From positions 23,222 to 87,221 of the forward strand of contig DJHM01000051.1 of assembly GCA_002433075.1 (NCBI GenBank): 64,000 nucleotides of DNA, written 5' to 3'. A program made the position numbers and the translations under genes. Of the stretch, positions 1 through 10,008 are shown piece after piece. Below the pieces are notes generated by a model that saw nothing but the letters and a program-made list of their open reading frames with translations, made no database searches and was not told where the DNA came from. Each line of letters starts with the position of its first letter. Within the stretch, counting starts at the first letter, position 1. This stretch comes from Latescibacteria bacterium UBA6620. GTDB taxonomy: Bacteria > Latescibacterota > UBA2968.

Positions 1-844
1 TCGCCCAGCCCGCCTCAACCGGGAGTTCCAAACCGGGAAAGTGTGACAGTTTCTCGGTATAGTGGGCAGCGCGATCCTGTCTGGCCGCATTCCAGAACTC
101 GAGATGCGGCAGTTTTACGTTCAGAACTGCACCCTGGATTCCGTCCATCCGGCTGTTGAACCCGACGTGGTGGTAGTAGAATTTATGTCCACCGGTCGTC
201 TGGCCGTGGTTCCGGAGCATCCTGACTCTCTCGGCGATCGCATCATCGTCCGTCACGACGCCACCCGCATCCCCGTAGGCTCCGAGGTTCTTGCTCGGAT
301 AGAAGCTGAAGCAGCCCGCGTCTCCGATCGTCCCGACCAGACGGTCGCGGTATGTCGCCCCGTGTGCTTGAGCGCAATCTTCGATCACTCTCAGGTCGTG
401 ACGCTCCGCGATCTCCATCAACGGATCCATATCGACCGGATGCCCGTAGATGTGAACGGGCAGAATCGCCCGGGTGCGTGCGGTCAACACACCCCCGATC
501 CCTGCCACGTCCATCGTGTAGTGAACGGGATCGATGTCGACAAGGACCGGCGTGGCGCCCACCTGGCAGATCGCCTCGAGCGTGGCTCCGAAGGTATGGG
601 GCGTCGTAATGACTTCATCGCCAGGACCGATTCCAGCGGCCAACAACGTCAGCGAAAGCGCGTCTGTCCCGTTGCCTGCCCCGATGCAGTGACGAACACC
701 GTGGTACGCCGCAAAGGCCTCCTCGAAAGCCTCTACCTCCGATCCCAGCACGAACGACCCGGAATCCACCACGCCCTGAATCGCCTGATCGATCTCAGGC
801 TTGAGAGAAGTGTACTGTAGCTGCAGGTCCACAGAGGGAATCAT
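1..844 (-). CDS. DegT/DnrJ/EryC1/StrS-family sugar aminotransferase (3' end cut by window edge)
   Basis: PLP-dependent aminotransferase of the family that makes amino sugars from nucleotide-linked keto sugars. 281 codons are visible and the frame is open to the window edge. The start is read as MIPSVDLQLQ at 844; a second ATG lies directly before it at 847, but the GAGG ribosome-binding site at 851-854 is better spaced for 844. Family marks: GNGTDALSL near residue 58, HIYGHPVDMDP near 131, EDCAQAHGA near 155 (Asp156 should contact the pyridine nitrogen) and YPSKNLGAYGD near 182, where Lys185 is the expected Schiff-base lysine. It lies 34 bp downstream of the giant glycosyltransferase gene on the same strand, so it probably supplies an amino sugar to that glycosylation system. 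The substrate cannot be told from sequence. Confidence 0.93.
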   Translation of the reverse strand, partial: MIPSVDLQLQYTSLKPEIDQAIQGVVDSGSFVLGSEVEAFEEAFAAYHGVRHCIGAGNGTDALSLTLLAAGIGPGDEVITTPHTFGATLEAICQVGATPVLVDIDPVHYTMDVAGIGGVLTARTRAILPVHIYGHPVDMDPLMEIAERHDLRVIEDCAQAHGATYRDRLVGTIGDAGCFSFYPSKNLGAYGDAGGVVTDDDAIAERVRMLRNHGQTTGGHKFYYHHVGFNSRMDGIQGAVLNVKLPHLEFWNAARQDRAAHYTEKLSHFPGLELPVEAGWA

Positions 845-878
845 CATTTTCCTCGGATTTCGGATTACCAAAAGTGTT

Positions 879-3800
879 TTACGATTCGTTCGACACGTCG
901 TTCAGAATCGTCCGGAGCTCGCCCACGACCCGGATGGCGTCTTCGTGGTCAGGCTGTTCGGCCAGCACGGCCTCGAGATGCCCAACCCCGGCATCCACAT
1001 CTCCGACGTCAATCAGAAGGACCGCCACGTGGACTCTCGCGTCGAGATTCTCCGGCTCGAGCGTGAGAAAGTGGGCCAGAACCCCGGCCGCTTCGGCTGT
1101 CTGCCCCAGTTGTGAATACACCATCCCGACGTTGTAGACGATGTCCGGATCGTTGGGCGCGATTTCGGCCGCTCGACCCAGATGCTCGACGGCCTGGTCA
1201 AGATCCCCATTCTCCCAGGACAACACGCCCAGATTGCCGAGCGCCTCTGCGAAATCGGGCTGGAGCGCGAGGGCGGAATCAAACAACGCCCTGGCGTCAT
1301 TCCATTCACCGGCCCGGAAGAGGCACCGCCCCCGGTAATTTTTGACCATAGCTGAGTCAGGATAGCTCGCTTCGAGCGCCTCGAAGGGCTCCGCTGCCTC
1401 GAGCGGGCGATCGAGTTCAAGCAGAACTGCCGATGCGATCAGCGCGGCCTCCAGATAGACGGGTTTCAGTGCCAGCGCCTCTCGATACAGGGCAAGCGCC
1501 CCTTCGCGATCGCCCCTGGCCCGAAGGACGTCCCCACGTCCAAGCGCTGCGATGGCTTTTCGTTCGCGCGCTTCTTCCAGTCTCTCGGAATCGGTCTCGT
1601 CCGCGTGCACGAAAGCGGTTGGCACGCAGATCGATCGTTGACCTTGCTGGCGGCAACGCCGGAGCAGGTCGTCGATGAACGCCTCGCTCGACATCGTCGT
1701 CTCGAACCCTCCGAGTGCGCGAACCGCCGAAGTGCGCAAGACCACGCAAGAGGGACTCACGGATGCGATGTCGAACGACGTCTCTTCGCTCTTGGCTCGC
1801 TGTCTAGCGAATCGGGTCAGTGCCTTTTTCAAACCCTTGTACTTCACTTTGATCCGTTGTTCACTGGGCCCGATGGGCATGGAAGGAACGGTCGCCACGA
1901 TCTCGTCCACCGCTCTCAGAGGTGCAAGCAGACGATCCAGCCAACCTTCCGTCACCACCACATCCGACTTCAGAAGGACCACAAATTCAGACCGGACCCC
2001 GTCGAGGCACCGATTGAGCGCGATTCCCATCGTCTCATCGGTTCCGGGCTCGACATTTCTCCTCCCGGAAACCCATTCTGCCGATCGAGTCTCGAGCGCG
2101 TGGTTGGCAAGCGCTTCATCCCCGCCCGCGCCAGGCAGCACCAGAACCTCGACTGAATTGTGCGCCTCGACTTCAACATCCGTCGTCAGTTGCGCTGTTC
2201 CGTTCGTTCGTAATCCCCGCTCACCCACTTCATCCGAGACACCTCCCACTTCCCGGCGGATGGGCCTGCGGCCAAGCGCGCTCAAGCGCTCGACCACCCG
2301 GTCTGCAGCGTGGGACCAAGTCAGATTTTCCCGCACGTACTCCGCAGCCCGGCCGCCTCTTTCGCGCGCATCGTCCGGATCATCCTTCGCTTTCTTCATC
2401 AGTTCAGCCAGATGCTCGGCATCGGGGTCGAGCAACCACGTCTGTCCAACCGTTTCTTCCTGGAACGCGATGGGCTGTCGGGTCGCACGAATTCGATAGC
2501 TCGTCTTATCCGTGCAGAAATCGTCTGTGGCTCCGCCTTCGGTCACCACGACGGGCAGACCGCACGACATCGCCTCGGCGACCGGCATCCCGAACCCCTC
2601 GCCCCGATACGGATGGACGAGACAATCGCAGGCCGTGTAGAGACCGGCAATCTCGTCGTCACTCATTTCTTCGGCCAGATAGAGCACTTCGGGCGCGGCC
2701 GGATCGGCCTGAATCTTTCGAATCAGATCGCCCGCCGTCTGCCCCTTGTAGAAGCTCTCGTCACCCATCCCCTTGACCACGAGGCAAACATCATCCTCCG
2801 CAGTAAACGTCCGTCGGTACGTCTCCAGGAGGATGTCGATACCCTTCCGATAGATCGTCCCTCCGACGAACAGGAACTTGAACGACTTTTCCGTGGGAAG
2901 ATCGACAGGTTTTGCCTCCGGTCGGAAGCGCATCACGTCGACGCCATTCGGGACGACAGCAACCCGATCCTCATCGATCCCACTGTCGACGTAGCACCTT
3001 CGTGCGTATTCACTCGGGACCCAGACTTCGTCCACCTGCGTCTGAAGGGGATCGACCCAAGCGGTCGGAATGCGACCGAACTCCCAGGGCTGAATCAGAA
3101 CCCAGTGACCTGCCGGCGGAGCGGCGAAATCGGGCGGCCACTTGTGACGCACGTGGAACGCCGGAGGACCTGACAGTTGCGCGTTCAACCTGGAAGCGAC
3201 CGGCCCCAGTCGCTGGGAATCCGCCTCCGGGCCGTACGTGGCGGGCTCGTAGGGTATCAGACTCAACTCGACGTCCTGGCGCTCGATAAGCTCGGCGGCC
3301 AGTGCCGTGTTCACGATCGAAAGACTGTGGTGGACGAACTGCGTTCCTTCCCAGACCCCCCGTAGCCCAAACCCGCAGGCGTGACGGCCATTCGCGCCTG
3401 CGGCCGCTTGGGCCGATCGAGCAGGAGTGTCAACAACACACCCGCTCCCCTGCTCGCCGGCGCTCCGCACCGAAGTAGGTGCGGTCAGAATCGGGATGAA
3501 TCTCCCCCGTCCATCGAACCGGCTCTGGAATCGCTGGGCGAACTTGATCAGATTCGGCTGCACGTGATCGTAGCGGCCTTCGGATGTGCCTTCGTGGTGG
3601 ATCAGGACGGAAGTCGGGCAGTAGCGCACACGATACCCGCGATCCCGCGCCCGCAGGCACATATCGACATCTTCCACGCCGTTTACATAGCCTTCGTCAA
3701 ACCCGCCGAGAACCTCGAACAGGTCCCGTCGGATCATCAGACAGGCCCCGGTGACCATATCCAGGTCTCGAGCTTCGTTTACCCACGAGTCGTGCTCGTC

Positions 3801-6800
3801 CGCGTGTCTGTAGACGTGATCGGGCGTACCGTTCACGATTTCGAGTCCTGCGTGCTGCACATCTCGCTTCCCGGGATACAGCAGCTTCGCCCCGACGATC
3901 CCGATTTCTGGATCTCTCTCGATCTCCTCCACCAACGCTTCCAGCCACCCTGATTCGGGGACCGTATCGTTGTTCAGGAACAACACATAAGGGGCCTTGC
4001 CCCTGGCCGCACCCAGGTTGTTGCCCTTCGCAAAACCAAGGTTGTGTGGACTGCGAACGACATCGGCTCGATTTTCCCACTCATTCAGGAGTGTGGGTGT
4101 GTCGTCGGTGGAAGCGTTGTCCACGAGGACGACGTTGAACGGCACTTGCGCACTCATCGCTTCCAGTCCTTCCAGGCACGCCCTCGTGTAATCCGCCTTG
4201 TTGTAAAGTGGAATGACAATGTCGACGAGGGCCGGATTCCCGGTTTTCTCGTCCACCTCTTCCGGGTCCGTTTCGACCGGCACGGGCAATGGCGCACACA
4301 CGGCAATGAACATATCGTCTTCGTCCGTCAGCCTCCTGGAGATTGCGCATTGTCCCTGGAGTTCCGTCTGCGGCGACCACTGGGTCTGCCCCAGAACCGC
4401 CTTGACCTCGAATGCGGCCGACAACGTATGGCGGAATTCCTCGAGTGTCATTTCCGTGTGGTGGAAGGGGTTCTGCCATTGTTCGGCGACCAGTCGGTTG
4501 GGTGTGGATATCAGCGCCACACCGTCCGATCTGAGTGATCTGCGAATGCGCTCGAGGTAGCCGGGGATCTCTTCCCGCGCCAGATGTTCGATCACCTCAA
4601 AAGAGGTCACCAAGTCATAAGCATTCTCTTTCGGATCGAACGATCTCAGATCCGCCAAAGCCCACTCGATGCGATCGTCGGCAAACGTCCGCTCGCAGAA
4701 GGCCACCGCCTCGGGATCAATGTCCACTGCATCGACGCGATCGGCTACGTTCGCGAGCAGCTTCGTCCCATAGCCCGCACCGCAACCGGCGTCGAGCACA
4801 CGTTTACCGGAGGCGTAGGTCTGCGCCAGCAGGTATCGCTTCACGTGCGGGATGTAGAGCGACAGTTCGGTCAGCCCCGGAATGACGCGCTCTCCCGTTT
4901 TTTCCAGACCGAGATTTCCGTCTTCACCGAAATTGGCGAAGACAAACCGGTCGTCCCGGTGAGCGGAGCTACTCGTCACGTTCTGAAGCGCGGAACCCAC
5001 GCACTCCCCGATTTTCGATCGCTGCGCGTCGGTCAGCCCATCCAGGTAGCTCGGGAAAGACAGTCGGTCCCCAGCCACGCGGAGGCCCTGCAACACCATC
5101 TGGCGGTCATCACGCTTCAGAGCCACACTCACGCCCCGGACACTTCCATCGGCCGTCAGATGCTCGAACGCGACGAACCCAAAACGCCAGTTCTCATCGT
5201 GCAGGAACGCCGCGACATCTGACGCCTGGTAAGGGAAGAGCTCCGAAAAATCACGCGTGAACTGGGTCTGAAAACGTTCCGGCTCCACGCTCCGATCGAC
5301 GCTTGGCACGCCGCTCGATTTCGTGGCCTCCGCCCACACACACCGTACTCCGTGAGACCAGGTGGACGTCACGACCGCATCGCCGAATCCTGCGTCTGAC
5401 AGCAGCTGCTCGACCCTCGAGACTGTGAACCCCGTCTTATGGTGTTCCCCATCGTGGGTCTGTAAGCCATAGAGGGCATCCAGCGACCACCCCCACCGCT
5501 CGGACTCCGGCTGCTCCAACCAATGCTGAACCATCCATTCGAGGTCGGGCAGATTGAGACGAATCCGACCGCCGGCGCGGAGCACCCGATGCCATTCAGC
5601 CAATGCCTTCGGGACCTCGTACTTCCCCAGATGCTCGAGCATATGTGAGGAAAAGATCTCGTCCACGGTCCCGGTTTCCAGCGGCAGATGGAAGATGTCC
5701 ATCCTCAGGTCGGCCGTATCCACGTAGACGTCGACGTTGATGTATCCCTCGCGTCGATCCGTCCCGCAGCCCAGGTTGAGGCGAACGTCGCCCTCCCACT
5801 GCTGAAGGAAGCGATCGACTTCGGCCCGGGTATGGAAACTCGGTCCCGCTTCGGGCCGGGGATCCATTGCAGGCTTATCGCTCTTCTGGAACACCCGTGG
5901 GGCGAACTGTGTCAGCTCGCTCATCCCCAGAGACTTCACGATCTCGTAGAACGATTCGTTCGTGTAACGGTCGCAATTGAGATGGAAGGGTCCCTGTTCG
6001 TTCGTGTAAAACGTGACCGTCAGGACCAGTAGACCTCCCGGTCGCAGCCTGGACACGAGCCGGCGAACCGCCGTTTCGGGGTCCGGCAGATGTTCGATGA
6101 CGTCGAGGCAAGTGATGACGTCGAACTCGCGATCGTCCAGCACGGCTGGATCCGACACGTCGACCGTCGCGACGTTGAGACCGCGCCGACCGAATCGCCA
6201 TTCGGCATAGTCGAACGTGGGCCCTGGCAGGTCAGCATAGGTCAGACGAATGCCCGGCAGGTCAGCCACCTCAAGGATGGTCGACCCGATGCCGCCACCG
6301 AAGTCGAGCAAATCGAAACCGCGAGCGCCCAACTGCTCGCTGACCTGCTGACACAGGTTGTAGATTGCTCCGCGCCAACCGGTGTACATCGCTCCGTAGT
6401 TGAAGGCAGTGAGGTCGTAGAGGTAACGGTCCGTCTGTTTGTAGAACGCGTCCACTCGGTCGGGTGTAGATCGGTCCTCTTCCCGCCAGACTTCGGCGAG
6501 ATCACGACCCGCCGTGGCCATTTGCTGCTCGACCTGGTCGAGTGTCTCGCCCGTGTAATCGGCAAGCTCGGAAACCGGATCTTCGTCACGCTTCATAGTC
6601 ACAGTCGCCCCCTGCGCCATCGTGTCAGCGGTCGAGGTGTTCGACATCAGGACGGCCTCCAGAATCTGTGCGACACGGTGATCGTAGGTGTGCTCGGCCA
6701 GTACGGCCTGACGCCCCGCTGCAGCGACACGCTCACGCTCCTCTTCGTTCGCAAGGAAGTGACGGACGATCGATTCGAGGTTTTCCTCGTAGTAGAGCGC

Positions 6801-9740
6801 CAGATGATTGCCGTCTTCGAACAGCGATTCGAGACCGGAGTCAGGACCCAGTCGGTCCGTGAGCAGCAGGCTTCCTGAACAGAGTGCCTCGAAGACCCGC
6901 ATATTCAGGTCGCCGTTCAGGCTGCGATTGAAAACGATGCGGCTCTGTCCGTGGAAGCGCCCCATCTCTTCCAGAATCTTGCTCTCGACGCGCACATCGA
7001 TCCTGGCATCCATCATCTGTTGCAGCAGACGCACACGGTCGGGATGCCAGATGCGATGTGTCTGCCCGACGAACCCGACGTCGTAGCACTTCTGCTCGCC
7101 GACGCCACTGTGGAAGGCCGGGTCGCACGCGCCAGGCAGCCAGTTTACATTGGGAATGCCAGCATTCTGGAAGTGAGGAATGTGCTGGCGGTTGAACATC
7201 ACAAAGGTGTGTGAAAACAGGCGGGCGTAATCGATTCGCCAGTCCATCTGACCGGTGTGCGTATCCCCGACCAGACACGCCGTCGGGCAATCCAATCGTT
7301 CCAGCCCCACAGGCAGGAAACCGGTAGCACTGTCCGACCAGACGAACAGATCGGGCATCCAGCCCTCCGGGAGGGCCTTCAATACATCGTCGATCTGAAC
7401 CCGTCCCCGAGGCATCGGAATATCGCACGGCACCGCCAGATGCCGGATGCGATCGAGCTTGTCACGGTCCACGTCGTCCATCTGCTTGAACCCGTGCTCG
7501 CCCTCCGCTTCCCGCCAGGCCTTGAGCTCATCCTCATCGATCATCGGACCGCACGTGATGACGTCGCAATGACGGCGGAAGGCATCGACATAGTAGCGCC
7601 CTAGGGAAATGGGGTTCGAAACGTGGCTGAACAGAACGCGCAGACGTTCCCCCTCTGAGGGTGCCACCGGGACAGGATCTGTCGCGACCTCGCCCACCTC
7701 GACTCGTGCGGGGATCTCTGCCTGCCGATCGGTCTCTGCACGCGGACCCTGGCAGATGGCAATGAACACTTCGTGACCGTCCGTAGCCCGGGCATCGAAC
7801 CCGAACGCCTCATAAAAAGGCTCGTTGGGGGTGGCTCGCCGCTGGGCGACGAGGGTCACCTCTTCGAAATGCCGCCGCATCAGAGTCTCGAAATCCTCGC
7901 GTTCGAGCATCCCTACGTGGTATTCGTTCTCGTTCCCGGGTGCATCGTAAATGATTTTGTTCGGAGTGCTGACGACGAAGGTGCCATCCGGCGAAAGGAG
8001 TCGTCTCACTTCGTTCAGAAGAGCGTCGTGTTCCTCGATATGCTCGATCATCTCGAAGCACACCGCCGTATCGAAGGTGCCGGCCAGACCGATCGAACGC
8101 GCATCCGACACGACACGCCTCACCCGCTCGGTACCGAACGTCCTGTTTCCGAAGCCCATCGCTTCCGGCGAGATGTCCACCGAAACAACGGCGTCGGCGC
8201 TACGGGACAGAATCCGGGCCCCATAGCCCGTGCCGCCGCCCACTTCAAGCACGCGCTTGCCTTCGCAGAACTGCGCTGCGAACGCGTATCTCTTTGCGTG
8301 ATGAAGGTAGATGTCCGAACGGGCATCGCCCGGCGTGACCCGATCCTCACCCACTCGGAATTCGGCCCCTGGGCACTCGCTCAGGGTCACGACCACGGTT
8401 GGGGTCTGTGAGGCGCGGGGATCCTGCGATATCGTTCGGACCGTCTGCAGAATGGCCTCACCGATAAGGTTCTTCATTTCCTCCGGAAGGTCCGTCAGGT
8501 AGGCCGGCCAGCCGATCTCTCCGCGCTCGCGCACTTCGATGCCCTGCCAGGCGAGAGTACGACCCGTCCCGGCATCGTGGAGTGAGACATCGACGAGGTA
8601 TCCGCTACCGGTTCGATCCAGCTTCAACCTGGGGATGGCAATCCGATCCAGATCCGCTGAAACCAACAGATCGGCCACATCCTGCCGGGTGTAGGGGAAA
8701 AGGCGATCTCGCGAAACGCCCAATTCGATTCCTGACGTATCCCCTGCGGAGCCTGTCTGCGAGGGACCTCCAGCGGTCAGGCAATCCGCAAAAATCGCGT
8801 TCCACATGCTGGTAAAAACCTCCACACTGAACTCATTGGCCACGGTCTGGCGCGCATTCATACCGAGCGCGTGGGCCAGATCGGGCTCGTCCAAGAGTCG
8901 CTTCACGCATTCGTGCATTTCGCCCGGTGTGTCGCAGACAAAGCCGTTGCGGCCATCGACGATCGGGGAGGTGGCATTCCGCGTCGTCACCACAGGCATC
9001 CCCGTGGCCATCGCCTCGAGCATTCCCAGATTGTATCCGTCCTCGAAGGCCTCGACCGTACCGTTCACGTAGACCCGATGGCTACGGTAGAAAGATCGAA
9101 GTTCGTCCCAGTCTTCCGCCTGCCGCACGCCCTCCAGCGTCGGGTTGACCCCCACCAAACGATGAGGCAACCCTTTCAGGCCTTCGACGATTGCGCTGTA
9201 GCCGAGCATGAAATCGCGCTCGACGAAAAGATTGCCCACAGACAGGGCGCTGGCCTCAGTGCCCTCGAACCCCTCATAATCCTCGAGTGGAATCCCAGGC
9301 TTCACGATGTGCCCCGCCAACCCCCAACTGTCCAGTTTCATCTTCGAGATGGCGGCGAAAACGCCCTGCCGCCCGGATAGGAAGGTCTGAACGGTCTGGC
9401 GAAATTCGGCCATCGCCTGGGGATCGTTCTGGCCATCGTTCTGAAGCGCATTATGGGTGAGGAAGACGGCGGGCACATCGAAACGCTCCAGGAACACAGT
9501 GTCCTGTAGCGTGTGAGCGACCGCGAGGTCGTAAGACCCGCTACGCAGCCCCTCCACAGCGTGCGATGCTTCTTCCAGAAGGGTTACGTTCGTGGGGACA
9601 GGACGCTTACGATGGTCCCAGCCGCGAGTTCCATCGGCGCGCTGCATCCAGTCTCCGACGTGGATGTCGTGACCGGTCTGCGCGAAAAGGTAGAGGTAGG
9701 GGTCGTGCCAGTTGAACGTCAGGACCTTGAGCCGGTGCAT
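879..9740 (-). CDS. Giant multidomain glycosyltransferase/methyltransferase with TPR tail (2953 aa)
   Basis: One unbroken frame encodes a cytoplasmic-looking protein with no signal peptide. Approximate modules: GT4-like glycosyltransferase 1-330 (acceptor motif EDGYNLGMLEAMATG); unnamed beta domain 347-435; SAM methyltransferase 480-670 (VLEVGGGTGYG); CgeB-like glycosyltransferase 700-1030; methyltransferase 1060-1290 (LLDFGGGIGST); methyltransferase 1315-1475 (LNLGCGTDRREG); second copy of the unnamed domain 1498-1593; methyltransferase 1640-1815 (VLDAGCGAGYG); GT2 glycosyltransferase 1840-2080 (VIPLYNK, LFLNND); GT4 2120-2490 (HPYRGEGFGMPVAEAMSCG); degenerate GT2 2530-2705; TPR repeats 2727-2953. 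It follows csrA on the same strand and precedes a DegT aminotransferase. The context suggests processive glycosylation and O-methylation of flagellin or another surface polymer; this role is inferred. The ATG start at 9740 has a GGAG 7-8 nt upstream. Confidence 0.92.
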   Translation of the reverse strand: MHRLKVLTFNWHDPYLYLFAQTGHDIHVGDWMQRADGTRGWDHRKRPVPTNVTLLEEASHAVEGLRSGSYDLAVAHTLQDTVFLERFDVPAVFLTHNALQNDGQNDPQAMAEFRQTVQTFLSGRQGVFAAISKMKLDSWGLAGHIVKPGIPLEDYEGFEGTEASALSVGNLFVERDFMLGYSAIVEGLKGLPHRLVGVNPTLEGVRQAEDWDELRSFYRSHRVYVNGTVEAFEDGYNLGMLEAMATGMPVVTTRNATSPIVDGRNGFVCDTPGEMHECVKRLLDEPDLAHALGMNARQTVANEFSVEVFTSMWNAIFADCLTAGGPSQTGSAGDTSGIELGVSRDRLFPYTRQDVADLLVSADLDRIAIPRLKLDRTGSGYLVDVSLHDAGTGRTLAWQGIEVRERGEIGWPAYLTDLPEEMKNLIGEAILQTVRTISQDPRASQTPTVVVTLSECPGAEFRVGEDRVTPGDARSDIYLHHAKRYAFAAQFCEGKRVLEVGGGTGYGARILSRSADAVVSVDISPEAMGFGNRTFGTERVRRVVSDARSIGLAGTFDTAVCFEMIEHIEEHDALLNEVRRLLSPDGTFVVSTPNKIIYDAPGNENEYHVGMLEREDFETLMRRHFEEVTLVAQRRATPNEPFYEAFGFDARATDGHEVFIAICQGPRAETDRQAEIPARVEVGEVATDPVPVAPSEGERLRVLFSHVSNPISLGRYYVDAFRRHCDVITCGPMIDEDELKAWREAEGEHGFKQMDDVDRDKLDRIRHLAVPCDIPMPRGRVQIDDVLKALPEGWMPDLFVWSDSATGFLPVGLERLDCPTACLVGDTHTGQMDWRIDYARLFSHTFVMFNRQHIPHFQNAGIPNVNWLPGACDPAFHSGVGEQKCYDVGFVGQTHRIWHPDRVRLLQQMMDARIDVRVESKILEEMGRFHGQSRIVFNRSLNGDLNMRVFEALCSGSLLLTDRLGPDSGLESLFEDGNHLALYYEENLESIVRHFLANEEERERVAAAGRQAVLAEHTYDHRVAQILEAVLMSNTSTADTMAQGATVTMKRDEDPVSELADYTGETLDQVEQQMATAGRDLAEVWREEDRSTPDRVDAFYKQTDRYLYDLTAFNYGAMYTGWRGAIYNLCQQVSEQLGARGFDLLDFGGGIGSTILEVADLPGIRLTYADLPGPTFDYAEWRFGRRGLNVATVDVSDPAVLDDREFDVITCLDVIEHLPDPETAVRRLVSRLRPGGLLVLTVTFYTNEQGPFHLNCDRYTNESFYEIVKSLGMSELTQFAPRVFQKSDKPAMDPRPEAGPSFHTRAEVDRFLQQWEGDVRLNLGCGTDRREGYINVDVYVDTADLRMDIFHLPLETGTVDEIFSSHMLEHLGKYEVPKALAEWHRVLRAGGRIRLNLPDLEWMVQHWLEQPESERWGWSLDALYGLQTHDGEHHKTGFTVSRVEQLLSDAGFGDAVVTSTWSHGVRCVWAEATKSSGVPSVDRSVEPERFQTQFTRDFSELFPYQASDVAAFLHDENWRFGFVAFEHLTADGSVRGVSVALKRDDRQMVLQGLRVAGDRLSFPSYLDGLTDAQRSKIGECVGSALQNVTSSSAHRDDRFVFANFGEDGNLGLEKTGERVIPGLTELSLYIPHVKRYLLAQTYASGKRVLDAGCGAGYGTKLLANVADRVDAVDIDPEAVAFCERTFADDRIEWALADLRSFDPKENAYDLVTSFEVIEHLAREEIPGYLERIRRSLRSDGVALISTPNRLVAEQWQNPFHHTEMTLEEFRHTLSAAFEVKAVLGQTQWSPQTELQGQCAISRRLTDEDDMFIAVCAPLPVPVETDPEEVDEKTGNPALVDIVIPLYNKADYTRACLEGLEAMSAQVPFNVVLVDNASTDDTPTLLNEWENRADVVRSPHNLGFAKGNNLGAARGKAPYVLFLNNDTVPESGWLEALVEEIERDPEIGIVGAKLLYPGKRDVQHAGLEIVNGTPDHVYRHADEHDSWVNEARDLDMVTGACLMIRRDLFEVLGGFDEGYVNGVEDVDMCLRARDRGYRVRYCPTSVLIHHEGTSEGRYDHVQPNLIKFAQRFQSRFDGRGRFIPILTAPTSVRSAGEQGSGCVVDTPARSAQAAAGANGRHACGFGLRGVWEGTQFVHHSLSIVNTALAAELIERQDVELSLIPYEPATYGPEADSQRLGPVASRLNAQLSGPPAFHVRHKWPPDFAAPPAGHWVLIQPWEFGRIPTAWVDPLQTQVDEVWVPSEYARRCYVDSGIDEDRVAVVPNGVDVMRFRPEAKPVDLPTEKSFKFLFVGGTIYRKGIDILLETYRRTFTAEDDVCLVVKGMGDESFYKGQTAGDLIRKIQADPAAPEVLYLAEEMSDDEIAGLYTACDCLVHPYRGEGFGMPVAEAMSCGLPVVVTEGGATDDFCTDKTSYRIRATRQPIAFQEETVGQTWLLDPDAEHLAELMKKAKDDPDDARERGGRAAEYVRENLTWSHAADRVVERLSALGRRPIRREVGGVSDEVGERGLRTNGTAQLTTDVEVEAHNSVEVLVLPGAGGDEALANHALETRSAEWVSGRRNVEPGTDETMGIALNRCLDGVRSEFVVLLKSDVVVTEGWLDRLLAPLRAVDEIVATVPSMPIGPSEQRIKVKYKGLKKALTRFARQRAKSEETSFDIASVSPSCVVLRTSAVRALGGFETTMSSEAFIDDLLRRCRQQGQRSICVPTAFVHADETDSERLEEARERKAIAALGRGDVLRARGDREGALALYREALALKPVYLEAALIASAVLLELDRPLEAAEPFEALEASYPDSAMVKNYRGRCLFRAGEWNDARALFDSALALQPDFAEALGNLGVLSWENGDLDQAVEHLGRAAEIAPNDPDIVYNVGMVYSQLGQTAEAAGVLAHFLTLEPENLDARVHVAVLLIDVGDVDAGVGHLEAVLAEQPDHEDAIRVVGELRTILNDVSNES

Positions 9741-9921
9741 TCGGCGCTCCAGAGCGTATTCGTGTCCCGCAGGGATGGGCCCTGGGGATCAGTAGCAAAT
9801 GTGGTCTGTGGTGATCTCTGGAAACCGGTCGGCTGGGATGGAATCCGCCGGGGACAGCTGAGGGGTGTCAGGACGAGTCGGCCGAGCGCCAGGGCTCGGC
9901 AAAATCGGGCCTGTATCCTCG

Positions 9922-9948
9922 ATATCGGCAGGTCCCTTAAGTCCTTGA
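9922..9948 (-). promoter_or_regulatory. Candidate sigma-28 (FliA-type) promoter upstream of the giant glycosyltransferase gene
   Basis: Read on the minus strand, TCAA (9948-9945) is followed after 15 nt by GCCGATAT (9929-9922). The FliA consensus is TAAA-N15-GCCGATAA, so the -10 box matches 7 of 8 and the spacing is exact. It sits about 180 nt before the start of the giant gene and just after csrA, as expected for a late flagellar gene. Found by eye only. Confidence 0.45.
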
Positions 9949-9956
9949 GGACTTAA
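9937..9956. repeat. Perfect 9-bp inverted repeat overlapping the sigma-28-like promoter
   Basis: TTAAGTCCT (9937-9945) and AGGACTTAA (9948-9956) are perfect reverse complements separated by TG. There is no T-run on the minus strand side, so it is a poor intrinsic terminator for csrA. Its right side covers the putative -35 element, which would suit an operator for a dimeric regulator. Either role is inference. Confidence 0.5.
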
Positions 9957-10008
9957 TTGTCTTAGAGCGTGGAGACGGTGGAGGGTCGATCGGACCGGCT
10001 GACGGGCG

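Noticed and set aside
62..820. Plus-strand frame opposite the aminotransferase
   Set aside because: Antisense shadow of the DegT-family gene, whose motifs and start codon are clear on the minus strand.
6090..6878. Plus-strand frame opposite the giant protein
   Set aside because: Shadow frame; no family similarity and no ribosome-binding site.
9741..10008. Small gene between csrA and the giant glycosyltransferase gene
   Set aside because: Frames here lack ribosome-binding sites and similarity; the interval is better explained by promoter and leader.
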